The notes under the pieces: model-generated
Database searches by the model: none
Seen by the model: the letters and a program-made list of their open reading frames with translations, nothing else
Told to the model about the DNA's origin: nothing
Part shown: one piece after another, positions 34,050-45,540 of the stretch
How positions within the stretch are numbered: the first letter of the stretch is position 1
How the letters are laid out: each line of letters starts with the position of its first letter
DNA from: Hemibagrus wyckioides
Lineage: Eukaryota; Chordata; Actinopteri; Siluriformes; Bagridae
Reading direction: 5' to 3'
Assembly (NCBI RefSeq): GCF_019097595.1
Contig: NC_080713.1
Location: 3,553,699 to 3,617,698, forward strand
DNA: 64,000 nucleotides
Program-made: the position numbers and the translations under genes

Positions 34050-34540
34050 TTAGATATTGGTAATACAATGTGTTATAAACACTGCTTATAACACATTCTT
34101 TTTTTGTTTGTTTGTTTGTTTGTTTGTTTTTCTTTACAATTCTGTATCAGTGTGTAATAAATGTTTAATGCCTGTTAGATATTGGTAATAGAGTGTGTTA
34201 TGAACACTGCTTATAACACATTCTTTTTGTTTGTTTGTTTTTGTTTTCTTTACAATTCTGTATCAATGTGTAATAAATGTTTAATGCCTTTTAAATTTTT
34301 TATGCCTGTTAGATATTGGTAATACAATGTGTTATAATCACTGCTTATAACACCTTCTGTGTTTTTTTGTTTGTTTTGTTTTTCTTTACAATTCTGTATC
34401 AATGTATAATAAATGTTTAATGCCTGTTAGATATTGGTAATAGAATGTGTTATAAACACTGCTTATAACACATTCTGGGTTTTTGTTTGTTTGTTTGTTT
34501 TCTTTACAATTCTGTGCAATACATGTTTAATGCCTGTTCC
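34050..34540. repeat. four tandem units of 118-134 bp, each with a hairpin
   Basis: TTAGATATTGG starts units at about 34050, 34175, 34309 and 34427. Each then has GTGTTATAANCACTGCTTATAACAC (written here as a pattern, arms TGTTATAA/TTATAACA), a GTTT run and TTTACAATTCTGT. In the last unit the arms are 14 bp (34442-34455 and 34463-34476). Confidence 0.9.
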
Positions 34541-34832
34541 TGAAATGTTATAATGACACATATAGTGCCTTACAAATGAATGTACGCATTCTCAGGTTAT
34601 TAGTGAACACATGGCCTTCATTGTAATTATTTTCCAATGAAGCATTAATTAAAATGTGAGTTTAGGTGTCTCTGGTATTGGTGTTATAACATGTTATTAA
34701 CGTATTATGCTAATATAATGCAACACTTCATAATGCTTATTATGTCCATTAATGTTTATAACAACGTGTATAGCAGATATAATGAAGTGATATGATGATG
34801 TGTTGTGTTTGTAGTTTCATGCCACAGAAAGC

Positions 34833-34846
34833 GTTACCATGGTAAC
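34833..34846. promoter_or_regulatory. palindromic X-box-type motif
   Basis: GTTACCATGGTAAC is a perfect 14-bp palindrome that fits the RFX consensus. It may be a fixed part of the surrounding repeat family and not a single-locus control site. Confidence 0.35.
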
Positions 34847-34940
34847 CTGATACCTTGATAAGAACGATGATGTGTTATGAATGCTATTCTTATTAATGCA
34901 TTATAAAATAGCTATGAAGTGTTTATAAGTGATAATGTTA

Positions 34941-35984
34941 GAAAGGTTGGTCTTTCTGTAGAGGTGCCAATAATTTTGCAAAAGTGCACATCGTTTCGTT
35001 TTTTGGGTTTTTTTTGTTTTTTTTTCTAGAGAAAATACTACTATTTACTAAGTACATTCTTGTTAGTGGAAAGCTAAAGTATGTCCTTGATCTCTCTGAA
35101 TGGAAAATCTGAATCACTCTGTATCCTGTTGCCCATTCTACTGAAAGGTGCCAATATTTCCGCAGCTGACTGGATGAATTTGGAATACGAAAAATGATCC
35201 AGATCCAGATCCGCATACGAAAAAAAAAATGCTGAAACGTTGAAAAGGGTTGGCAGAAACGTGGAAGCTGTGGTAAACCGTCCCGCTGTGACAAACGGCT
35301 GGAGACCAGCGCAGACATGGCGGATGGAGCTGGTGGATGCGTGGAGGAGGAGGAGGACAAGATGTCCACTTGTCTCCTAATCTAGCCAGGTCACTGGAAT
35401 CAAGCTTGAGGGTGTGTGTGTGTGTGATGTGTGTATGTGGGGGTGTGTGAGAGAGAAGGGAGGGAGGTGGATGAAGAGTGGCGCTTGGGGCTGTGTTTAC
35501 ATGGAGCTGCCTCTCTGTGGAAGGGAAGCAGACCACCGGGTCAGACCCCCCATGGAGGGGACAGAGAGGGACAGCAGCTCCACCAGGCCCGAAAATCCGC
35601 TTTTATACGTCAGAGGAAAAGGACAAGGAGTCTAAATACAGATTTGTCAAATCCTGATGATGGCTATGTTTCCATCAGACTCCACAAATCATAAAAAAAA
35701 ATAAGATTCTATATATCAAATTTAAATAGTTCTAAAATCACTTCGTTTTGAGCTCAAAATATGGGGAACAAATATAAACTATAAAAATATATATATTTAA
35801 AAATATTTAAAATATATATATAAATTATACCAAATATAAGGGAACACTTAAATCTCACACTGGACCTTGAATGTATTTTATGTAAATAAAATTAAATGTA
35901 ATTTATTAAGAACAAAATGGTCAATGGAAACCAGAATCGTCCTCCCACTGAGGGCTGGATTCAAAATCTAAGTAAAATATTGAA
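34941..35984. other. unique sequence, GC-richer part at 35270-35640
   Basis: A tiny frame MADGAGGCVEEEEDKMSTCL with a good start context (GCAGACATGG) lies at about 35316-35384 but ends after 22 codons. 35270-35640 has balanced composition and may be conserved. From 35690 it is AT-rich. No gene is supported. Confidence 0.35.
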
Positions 35985-36935
35985 TTTACAGGCTGATTCA
36001 ACTTGCATAAATTTCATCACGACAACTCCTAATGTCAGGAGTCAGTAGTGTGTAAGGCTCCCTCATGCCTGTACGCACTTCCCAACAACGTCCAAGCATG
36101 CTCCTGATGAGATGCCAAATGGTCTCCTGGGGGATCTCCTCCCAGAGCGGGATCAGGGCAGCTCCTGGAGAGTCTGCCGTGCTACTTGGGATCGGACGCT
36201 CTGACTCACAATGTCCCAGAGGTTTTAATTTGGATTCAGGTCTGGGGTCAGTCAATGGCATCAATGCTTTTGTTGGCCAGAAACCTACACACTCTGGCCA
36301 CAAGACACTGGGAACCCAGAGCCCACTGCAACAATGTAAGGCCTGACAATGGTTCTGAAGATTCATCCTGGTATGTAATGGTACTGTTGGCTAGAGCATG
36401 GAGGTTTGTTTGACCCTTCAAGGATCTTCCTCCTCAGACAATCAGTGACCCACTGGATAATGTTGCAGGCAGCATAATGTTCCCCACATCATCTCCAGAA
36501 TCTTTCACATCTGTCACATGTGCTCATTGTGAACCTGCTCTCATCCGTGAAGAGGTGCCAAATGTGGACCTGCCAATTCTGGAACTCTCTGGCAAGGTTC
36601 TTGGCTATGAGCACAGGTCCAACTAGAGGACGTCAGGCCCTCATGCCACATGCGGGCAGTTTGATTAGAATCATGAAAACCAGTAGCTTGCTGGAGGTCA
36701 TTTTGTAAAGCTCTTGCAATGCTTGTTCTGATTCTCCTCACACAATACTGGTCCTTCTGCTGGGTTGTTGCCCTTTTATGTCCCTGTCCAGCTTTCCTCA
36801 TCTCCTGGTATCTCCTCCATGCTCTTGAAACTGTGCCGAGAGACACAACCAACCTCCTTGTGAAGACACCATCCTGGAAGAGCTGGATTACCTGTGCAAC
36901 CTGATTGGGGTGCAGGTACTACCTCATGTCTGATC
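35985..36935 (-). pseudogene. Tc1/mariner transposase pseudogene, second family
   Basis: The minus strand encodes, in broken frames, an N-terminal helix-turn-helix (QVAQVIQLFQDGVFTRRLVV, then GTVSRAWRRYQEM), a GQGHKRATTQQKDQY linker, ARALQNDLQQATG, then a decayed catalytic region and a C-terminus WEEIPQETIWHLIRSMLGRC. The usual SPDLNPIEHLW motif is damaged (reads TPDLNPN then stop). Frameshifts and stops show it is dead. About 950 bp, close to full coding length with internal loss. Confidence 0.85.
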
Positions 36936-37103
36936 AAGTAGTGACAAGGATTCTAACCAAACACAAAACTAGAGACAAATCCAACAGGGAAGGATACAGG
37001 GAGAGTGAATGTCCAGGACCACCACCTGCAACACTATTCTCTTTGGGAGTTGTCTTGTTTTTGCCTCTCCAGGGCAACTGTTGTCATGTTTATTGCACCA
37101 GTT
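36936..37103. other. spacer between Tc1 pseudogene and SINE
   Basis: Nothing recognised. Confidence 0.3.
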
Positions 37104-37360
37104 AAGTTGTCTTTATTTGTCACATATACATTACTGCATAGTGAAATTCTGTCTTTTTTTATGTCTTCGCATATCCCATTCTTGAGGGTTGGGGTCAGAG
37201 CACAGGGTCAACCATGATCCAGAACCTCTGTAGCAGGGTGAGTTGGGGGCCTTGCTCAAGAGCCCAACAGTGGCAGCTTGGCAGTGCTGGGGCTTGAACC
37301 TCGATTTACCGGTGAACGACCCAGAGCCTTAACCAATTGAGCTACCACTGACCCAGATGA
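37104..37360 (-). mobile_element. full-length tRNA-derived SINE, GGGGCAGTGG-head family
   Basis: The minus strand reads CTGGGTCAGTGGTAGCTCAA, with a consensus A box (TAGCTCAATTGG), TTAAGGCTCTGGGTCG, GAGGTTCAAGCCCC (B box), GCCACTGTTGGGCTC, TTGAGCAAGGCCCCC, CTGACCCCAACCCTC and the tail GGGATATGCGAAG, AATTTCACTATG and GACAAATAAAG. It is the best local reference for this family, and its first 20 bases define the repeat unit at 45541-47860. Confidence 0.9.
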
Positions 37361-37429
37361 AACTGGTTCACAATCACATGCTTCCTAGCATGCGGACAGA
37401 TCGATATCCCTGAACGTTATATACTATAC

Positions 37430-37745
37430 AGGTTCCCTAACAAAGTACACTTTTTGTAGGAACCCTTAACTAGAATGTTTAAAGAACTTTAGTTTAGACT
37501 GAGGTCACAGATACACACAAAGGTTCTTTCTAGTACATAAAGGTTTTTCATGGCACTAAGAACCAGTTACTGAAAGGTTCTTTAGTGAACCGAAAATGGT
37601 TGTTCCATGGCATCACTACAGAAACCATCTTTTTTATTCTTCCTGGAAACTTTATTTTTAAGACTAACTGTGACCCCACTCTGAACAAGGGGTTCTACAA
37701 GGGTTCTAGGTAAAGGTCCTTAAAAAGGTTCTTGTTAGAGAGCAG
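37430..37745 (+). mobile_element. AGAACC/GGTTCT MITE-like copy
   Basis: AAAGGTTCTTTCTAG, GAAAGGTTCTTTAGTGAACC, GGTTGTTCCATGGCATCACT and CTTTATTTTTAAGACTAAC occur in order. This is the inverted counterpart of 6241-6545. More GGTTCT motifs follow to 37735. Confidence 0.6.
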
Positions 37746-38529
37746 TGAAGAGTCTGTATATTTTGCCTGTATATAAAAAGTTTAAGCGTTCACCAGTGGG
37801 ACAATTAAACACTTATTTTTTCTAGATTTTTTTTGGTAACAGGAATAAGGAGGCATTATGCTTTATAACAGTATAAAAGTCTAAACTTTGTGGTTGTGAG
37901 TATAGTAACTACACTAACATCACACCTCGGCACTGTTGATTATTTTCCTGTAACAACGCACTGTGCATACAGTGTTTTAATCCCTACTTATTCTACACTT
38001 CGCACATCATTCGTGTACTTGGACGGTGAGCGTGAAGTTCCATCTACTGGTTTCACGTTCTCTTGTTTCTGGCCGGGACTCCTGCATTTCTCTGGCGCAC
38101 CATTTATTTGTGTTTTCTAGCATGACAGATTAGGTGTAACCCCATTAAAACAATTATCGTTCCAGGATCCTTTTTTATTTAAAGTGCACCATTTTTTGGT
38201 TTACACGTAGCCTGTAGTGTAAACGTCAGCTGTTAAAACAGGCCCAGCGGTTCTGGTCGGAGTAAACTGTCAGGAGCGGGTTGACGTGAGGTTGACCACA
38301 GCGTGGCTCGGATATCGCTCTTCATCGCACCTGACCTTGTTAGACAGCGATGAATGGCATGTCGAGCTCGGATTGTGTTAAATGGCATCACAGCTAGGTT
38401 TTCTCCTGATAACAGAACCAGAGCGGACCGCATGAGACCGGCTGGAGGAATTTTTTTTAGCGAGGTTTGTATTCCAGCACATGACATCAGATCAGAGCAG
38501 TCAGAACTTCCATTAAATAATTAATAAAT
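37746..38529. other. unique sequence, no gene seen
   Basis: 38220-38480 has balanced composition and CpGs. The minus frames there have no recognised domain. Confidence 0.4.
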
Positions 38530-38920
38530 GAGGGGCTAACAAGGTAGGCGTGGGCGAATTCACCCCAGGATGGAATGAGGGTCTCCATCATGTCTTTCCA
38601 GGAGGGGCTTCTGCGAGGGGAGGAGGGGACATACAGGACAAGCCCTTGTGGCCTGTTAGGGGGAAAAAAATCAACTCTAAAAAACACAGCTCAGAGGGGC
38701 CAAGTCTGTATGGTGTAAACAAAAGATGGGTGGCAGCCCCCCAGAGCAGGGGAGCCCTGACGGCTCGGGGCGCCCGTGATGAATTTGCGGAGTTATCTAA
38801 TTTTCCACTGTTTTAATTAGAGGCCAGGTTCCATGAGGCCTGACAGCTGGCTTCTTTGTAGCGACTCCTGCGAGCCTTGACAGAGAAAAATGTTCAAGCC
38901 AAACTCGCCTCCTGACCTGC
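38530..38920. other. candidate conserved non-coding element
   Basis: GC-balanced unique sequence ending with GATGAATTTGCGGAGTTATC and TTTTAATTAGAGGCC (TAATTAG at 38814-38820), then CCATGAGGCCTGACAGCTGG. No coding frame fits. Confidence 0.35.
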
Positions 38921-39399
38921 ACCCAAATCGAACCTAAACGACCCGCGCCGGTTTCTCGGACCTTTCAAATTTCGCTCACACGTCGTCTCAAATCTCTTAA
39001 AACTTTCACAAAAATACAATATTTCACTTGTTTTCTTTTATCCCCCCGGAGTCTCGTTACCCGAGGTGCGATTAAATCCCAGCTGTGTTTTTGAGTGTGT
39101 AAAACCCCAACGCTGAGGGACAATAAGATCAGCGAACCATCAGCAGGTGTTTCCTACAGTAACACTTACAGTAACATACACGTTAGGTTATTTCCCCGGT
39201 GTATTAAAAAAAAAATACAATGTTAGTGGACCTACAGAGTGGAGTAGAGAGCTAGCGAGTAAAGATAGAGGAGAATTGAGAGAGTAATGACGGGGGATTT
39301 GAGGGTGAAGCGTTACTTTCCCAGAACAGACGAGCAGAAAGTTTCTCACGCAGAAAAGCGACCCACCAGCGAGCCGAACTCCGGCGTCGTGTCTGAGTG
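38921..39399. other. unique sequence, no gene seen
   Basis: CpG-containing unique sequence without a recognised feature. Confidence 0.35.
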
Positions 39400-39850
39400 G
39401 AGGAACGACAGAGGAACGCCGCTCAGCCTCAGTGCTTCTCTACAAACCTTAGTTTAGATGATTATTTCAAGAATTCAGTGTCAATGGAGAACAGCAGGAA
39501 CTGTGGTGATGATCAAATCAAAGCAACCCTTTCAGCAAGTAAAGGCTCCGAAAAAGAATTTTCTCATGACTTCGGTGTAACAAATAGATGCATTTATATT
39601 TCCCCAAGACAAACAGAAAAAAATCTCAATAGTGTCCCATAATCTCCAGTTTTATTTGGAAAGAAATCTCCTCCTGAGCAATTTATCGCAGTGTCACTGG
39701 GCAACTTGTTTTATGTTTTATGGTGTTATTTTGCTTTGCAGCTTCAGCTACTTTGCAGGCCAAACAAATTCCAGGTCACGACGAGTTTCTAAGATTCCTC
39801 CTCCTCCTCCTCGAACACGAGAAGCAGGCTGAAGTAGAAAAACGGAGAAG
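39400..39850. other. candidate conserved non-coding element
   Basis: Unique sequence with TTAGATGATTATTTC, TGATGATCAAATCAAAGCAA (TCF-like ATCAAAG), CCAGTTTTATTTGG, AATTTATCGCAGTGTCACTG and GGTGTTATTTTGC. The 81-residue plus frame (39397-39642) is not recognised. Confidence 0.35.
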
Positions 39851-40448
39851 TTGAACCTGCATGCTCGTATAAATATTTGTCTTCTCCATGCACACTACAT
39901 TTAAGAGGCCTGTGCTCCGAGACGGCGTGAGCACCGAGAGACACCGGAAAACGAGATCTCATGGCCTCTTTGATTACCGATTTTAATTCTGAGACTGTGT
40001 GTGTGTGTCTGTGTGTGTGTGTGTGTTTCTTATTTGAAAATATTATCCATTATGTTAAACAAACCTTTCAGGGCAACTTCGACTCGTCTTTATTCTTCAC
40101 CCGTCCTGGTTTGCAAAGCGAAAAAAAAAAAATCACATAAACAAATAAAACATTTGCAGCATGTTGGTGGAAATGCACATGAAGATGTTTGGGCATAAAT
40201 AACGAGAAAATGATAGAAAACTAATACGTTTGTTAGACGCATGCCTGCACGAGGAAATGTTTCTGGTTGCAGTGCCGAGGCTGTATTGTATAGAAGCAAA
40301 AAAAAAAGAAGAAAACTTTAGCAAAAATAAATAAAACTGAAAAAAAAATGGCTAGAAATTTCCAGTTTGTCATTTCCTGCATTACATTTAAATCTAAATA
40401 TGAAATACAAAGGTATTAAATATTCTTGAAAATATAAAAATGCTAGGA
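39851..40448. other. unique sequence with short GT microsatellite
   Basis: GT tract lies at 39997-40027. No gene is seen. Confidence 0.4.

Positions 40449-40522
<74 letters not shown>
40449..40522. repeat. (TTA)24 microsatellite
   Basis: Uninterrupted trinucleotide tract of about 24 units. Confidence 0.97.
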
Positions 40523-40523
<1 letters not shown>

Positions 40524-42387
40524 GGAAAGAATTAGGAAGGAATTATTTCTAAATATTTTTTTTAAAGAATTTCTATAATGGATAATTACTAAATATTTGT
40601 CCAAATGGCACTGAGATTATAATTATTCTAAATAGTTTAAAAATAAAGTGGACTGTTTAACTTATGGTGCATTTGACTGATTTCTATTTATTTTTTTTAA
40701 TTATTATTATTAATGTTTTTTAGTAATTCATTAGACTTGAGGCATGCATCAGAAAAATACAATTTTTTATTTTTATTTTTTTAATAGTGAAAAGATAAAA
40801 ATGTATAGCAGCTTAAAAGTTGCACTAGCATTGTTTTTGCTCACAGTTGCAAATGTATATATTTATGAATTATTAAAATTTAGGAATAATATATATGAAT
40901 AATATTTCCAATTAAACACTTTCCAATATTTTTACAGAATGTTTTCTGTAAGATTTAAAATGCAGGATTTTTTTTTCGTTGAACTTGAATGTTCATCTTC
41001 TCCTCAGAGCTTCTACTGCTGCTTCTCTGTTCCTCTGTTAGCATTTGAACATACGCTGATTAGCTCCAGAGGCTTGCGTCACATTCGTGTACTGGATGAT
41101 TGGCAAGATCATAGAAGCTTACAACACTAATGTTTAGTTTAGTTTTGTTTTTATTATAATATAAGTCCAGAAGCTTTACATAAGAATTTTTAGAATGTTA
41201 ATTTGAATACAGTATGAGGTCATAAGTCTTGGAGATAACTAACAATTCCTTAAACTTCTGGGTAAATAATATCAACCGAAATAATATTAGTATTTCTAGT
41301 TATTACTCTACTTACGTCTGCTTTTTATCGAACATGTTTAAAAGTGAAATCTTTACTTTAATCTCCTCACTACGTTATTTTTAACCTCAGATGGCTACAT
41401 GGAGTCGACCCAAGTTTTAAAAACCCATCTCTGTGATCCATCTGCTGCTGCGATTATCTTGTCTCTCCCGACCTAGCTATTAGCAGTTCGGCTAGTTTGG
41501 TATGGAATTATTTTCCTGCTAGCTAACACGTTCTTACTTAGCTCTAGCTCATGTTTTCCTATCTTCTTTACTGGAGTACGAGAGAAGTTTACTTTTTATT
41601 TACACTTTTATTTACACTCACTTGACTGACTTGATTTTTGGTTTTGTTTTGTTTTACTTTAAAATACTCAACTTTTTACCGCAAAATTTATTTCAATTTT
41701 TATGTATTGTGGTATAAGTGAGAAAAAATTCATCGTAGAAATTTTATTGTTATTTTTAATCACATCTTGTTGGTATTTCTGATATTTTTGTACAATCCCT
41801 GGCTCTCTGAAGAGGATTTTATTTATTAATTTAATTTTTCAGGAGAAATTTAGCTGGGATATAAACAGCACACCCAGAGATTTAGAAAACAAAACTAATT
41901 ACAAATCGCGTATTTTGTCATTCGGGTCCTACGCAAATGGTCAAAAGTTGTAAACAGCTTGAATGAGTCAGATTTAGGTAGTAAAGTGTGCTTGAGGCGT
42001 TTCCAGCAAGGTGTTAAAACTTCTAGAGTCTTCTAGACTCTCAGGCTTATGTCTCATATTCACTGTATTACGGTACGTCCGAAGAAATGTAGCAGCATTG
42101 TTAAAAGTCATGATAAGAACAAAGTGTCAACCTCAGACAGGTGCTTTATGACCCCGACGGAATAATTAATGTTTCTTTCGTCCGTCACCTTTCCCTGCCC
42201 TTCCTGCCCTCCTGCTTCAGGAACTCGGCTTTCTTCCACAATAGAAGTTGGACTCTTTCTCCAGTCACACAGCCGTTCCAATTCCTCCTTATCGCCGCTT
42301 CACATTGAGCTAGCAAACACCCCCTCATCCTCTCTCTCTCTTTCTCTCTCCATAGTCTGCACTGTTATCGTCTGACGGAGGAGACGA
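40523..42387. other. AT-rich unique sequence, no gene seen
   Basis: Long AT-rich stretch. 40980-41110 and 42160-42360 are more balanced, and a small CT patch lies at 42330-42350. No repeat family or coding frame is recognised. Confidence 0.4.
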
Positions 42388-42441
42388 GGGAGGGTGTCGG
42401 TGGGGTGGACGGCGTATGGGGTGGGGGTGTTTGGCTGGGGG
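42388..42441 (+). other. G-quadruplex-forming candidate
   Basis: Six G runs of 3-5 bases within 54 bp: 42388-90, 42392-94, 42402-05, 42418-21, 42423-27 and 42437-41. The last four form a GGGG/GGGG/GGGGG/GGGGG set with loops of 12, 1 and 9 nt. Confidence 0.5.
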
Positions 42442-43554
42442 TGAATAACCGAGCTTTGTCTATCACATTCCTCCCACGCATAACACAAGTTACGGCAGCT
42501 TAACCGAGTCCGACCTCCCAGAACTTCAAAAAAAAAAAAAAAACACGCTAAGATATGCTAAGATATACAGTTCTGTTTCTCAGACATCTCTCTCGACTTA
42601 TCTACCTTATACACTCAAACTCAAGTGACAGGATCTTGAATCTCGTATTCAGTAATCAAGGATTACGGGCGCCTGGATGAAGAACGTGCGCTGTCTGTAT
42701 CAGTGGTCTGCAACAATACAGTACAATCCGTACGAACTCCAGGCTTTATTCGGCTTCAGCCGCTCAGTGGTTGAGGTTTTTGTCACTTTACGTCTTATAA
42801 ATAAATAGGAGATTATGAGTGTAATAGTTGTTCGGGTCACAGGTGTTCCTGAGAGCTCCAGTCGTGTGTTTGAGGATGTTTAAAGCTGATTTTTTTTTGC
42901 CAGAGCTCTAACCTAGGCCTAGTCTCTCTACATGTTTATATTAACCCAGAGTAATGAGGAAGAAAAGCCGGCCTTCGTCGTCTACCTCTCAGCGCTCTCG
43001 TCCTCGTCTGGCGACGTGTGCAGTCCGCAAGAGGCACACGTGTAAACAGAAATAACTTCATCCCTCCATCCTCTAAACTTCAGCGCTTCCTTTCCAAGAA
43101 GGTCACGCACCTTTACTGCTGCATACTTTATTTTTTCCCGCCATAGTAAAATCTATATTTCTTCCTGGAGAGTCGAGGAGATCTGAGGTAGACCACAGCT
43201 TGGGAACCTCGGCATATAGGGAAGTTGTGAATATGGATTGTGATCCGTTTGGTAGAAACATTCCCAGAAGTGGTCAGGACAAATGAGAAAACATATCCAA
43301 CTTTATTTGCTAGATAGTAAGCTGCGGGGGGAAAAATGTACACCGAAGAAGAAAGCCGAAACCCAGACTTAATTTCCCCACTTCTTTTCTTTCTTTCTTT
43401 TTTTTTTTGCTCTTCACGTTCAGATTTTCCACATTTACCAGACCCCCGGCTTTGATGCTCATTTTGAGGAATGCTTGGTGAGCAATTACCAGAGGGAAAG
43501 AAACAGAGAAAGACAGAGCACACTTCGTGGGCGTCCTTCCTCCGCGTGCCATCA
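42442..43554. other. unique sequence, no gene seen
   Basis: An A17 run lies near 42529-42543 and a T run near 43399. The 131-residue minus frame (43128-43523) lacks any recognised domain. Confidence 0.4.
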
Positions 43555-43900
43555 TTTTAACTGATTTGGATTAATGCTTTAATTGGGAAACACGCACAGA
43601 CCGTGAACAGCTGCAGCTCATAGTGAAATGGAAAGAGCAGGGCCAAAACAAACGTCCACCGAATCAGGCCTCCTGATCCTTCCACAAAATTCCAGGGGCA
43701 TTTAAAAATGCTGAAGCGGGGACGAACTCAGGGCTTTACTGGTGTATTATCGGGAACGTTTCGGCAAGGCCGTGGCTTGTTTGCGCAGCTCCGGCTGCTG
43801 CCAAGCTGCGGTTAAACTCGGATAGTTTGCTGAAGTCGGCTGATGGAGCGCACGCTCAACGGCTTTCACGATCCCACTCGGGACGAGTCACCATGAGGAA
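43555..43900. other. candidate conserved non-coding element
   Basis: Balanced sequence with GGATTAATGCTTTAATTGGG, an E-box pair at GAACAGCTGCAGCTC, and CCAGGGGCATTTAAAAATG. No coding signal. Confidence 0.3.
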
Positions 43901-44235
43901 ACCCAGCCTCGTGCTCGTAGAAATTTAGCGTGTAAGAGGCAATAAGCGTTAAAACTGTTACTGTTACTCTGGGAAGCGAGAGATCCAACTGAGCCTCTGT
44001 TCAAAATGGGTGCCCTTGACATGTCACATGACTAGAAGCTCATCATGGAGGACTATTTGTTTCATCAATAGGAGCACTCTGTTATTATGTTATGCTGTTA
44101 CAGGAAAATAATCAACTGTATGATGTGTGGTGTAATGTAGAAGAGTTTTTTCTTTATTGTTGTTATTGTCCTAAAGTGTATTATTACCACAAGAAACCAC
44201 AGAGCGTAAAGCATGAACTCTACAGCTACAAAGCT
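43901..44235. other. unique sequence; carries the twin of the array flank
   Basis: 43922-43957 (AAATTTAGCGTGTAAGAGGC and AATAAGCGTTAAAAC) resembles 45505-45540, the sequence immediately left of the 20-bp array. Confidence 0.5.
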
Positions 44236-44535
44236 CTGACACTGGAGACTCAATTCAAGTCAAGACGCTGTTATTGTCATTTTTCGACTGTATAAAGTGA
44301 CATGAATGAACGTCGTATAATTAGAAATTATAATGTCATTATGTAATTGAATGAGAAAAAAAATTAAAATCAGTCAACAATTTTGGACCAATCGCATTCT
44401 AGAAATCTTACAAACATGCATCCATTCATTTTCTATACCCGCTTTAAACCCACGCAGGCACGGGGAGAACATGCAAACTCCACACAGAAAGACCACTGCC
44501 TGTTCGAACCCCAGGACCTTCTTGCTATCTTACAA
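44236..44535. mobile_element. scraps of SINE-like repeats
   Basis: CTCAATTCAAGTCAAGACGC and GTTATTGTCATTTTTCGAC (44246-44285) resemble a fish SINE tail. CATGCATCCATTCATTTTCT, ATACCCGC, GGGGAGAACATGCAAACTCC and TGTTCGAACCCCAGGACC (44414-44520) are the tail plus head of the repeat family seen whole at 56399-56719, here collapsed and inverted. Confidence 0.55.
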
Positions 44536-45540
44536 ACGAAGAATCCTAAAAGGTTCGGAATTCTAGATCTAAAAAAAAATCCCTTATTTATTCCAAATCT
44601 GCATGGGTTTCTCTAAAGCACCGTGTTATAGTTATAGAGTGTGGTCTGGCAGGTAGGAAGCCCTTCATAACAACGCTGTGAAAGACTAACATCAGAACAT
44701 CTGAACTTGTAAACACCTTAATAACAAAGACAATCAATGCGCTGTGCTCTTTGTGTTCTGTATTCTGTTAGGACAGGAACTTGACTCTGTAAAGGTGCCA
44801 TGAAGAAATAAACAACTAAAATATCCTCCGCTTTCAGAGTCCACTGCACAAGCACCAGCTAACCTTTTCCAGTGCGAATGTTGGGCTTTTTTTGTTTTTT
44901 TTTTGGGTTTTCAATCAGCCTTTAGCGTCTAGTCAGCACATCTGCAGGTTTTGGATGCGGTTTTTATAAATAGGATGAAACTGTTGTAGAAACAACAGGA
45001 GCTGCGGTGACAAATTCAATTAGTGACCTCTAGCAGAGGTATTCGAAAAAATATATCCAGTTACGTAATATTCCTTACGGAGGAACAGATAAGCAGCTAG
45101 CATGACCCAACGGCGATATAATGCTTAGCTTTAAAAATATTCATTTTTTGGCTATAAATAAAACATTTTTGAAGCAATTTTCCACTTTTGACTAGGTCCA
45201 AGGCGAGACACAGACGCATCTAATCTGAGTTGAAACACACTCCTCTGTCCATTCAGCTTAAACCATTTTGTTTTCATCAACTTTTTTAAAGCAATCAGAC
45301 CAGAGAGAGCAAAAGAAATGAAAAATCTCAGCGAAAACTCTTCTTTTTCTCCTCCTCGTCTAGCTAGTCTATGCTTCGATGTGCTGCTTTTAAATAAATA
45401 ATTTACACGAAAGCATGATTGGATAAAATCTAATGGAGGATCTACTCTAGTTATTTAAATATGTGCTAAAACTCTGTGCTAAAATATGTGCCTCATTGCT
45501 CATAGAACTTTAGCTTGTAAGAGGCATTAATCGTTAAAAC
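44536..45540. other. unique sequence, no gene seen
   Basis: Mostly AT-rich unique sequence. The last 36 bp is the duplicated flank noted at 43922. Confidence 0.4.

Larger units (their letters stand above)
33880..34940. repeat. TTATAAC-rich dispersed repeat region
   Basis: Recurrent TTATAACAC, GTTATAA, TGCTTATAA and ATAATGC motifs across 1 kb, including the ordered tandem part at 34050-34540. This resembles a non-autonomous element or satellite family of fish. It carries a palindromic GTTACCATGGTAAC at 34833-34846. Confidence 0.6.

Noticed and set aside
33880..34940. miRNA cluster suggested by repeated hairpins
   Set aside because: Stems are only 10-14 bp, too short for miRNA precursors, and the units are part of an AT-rich repeat.
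37104..37360. True tRNA gene with A and B boxes
   Set aside because: The boxes belong to a SINE with a non-tRNA body and LINE-like tail; no cloverleaf.
43128..43523. 131-residue minus-strand frame
   Set aside because: Lys/Arg-rich part is a T-run read backwards; no family recognised.
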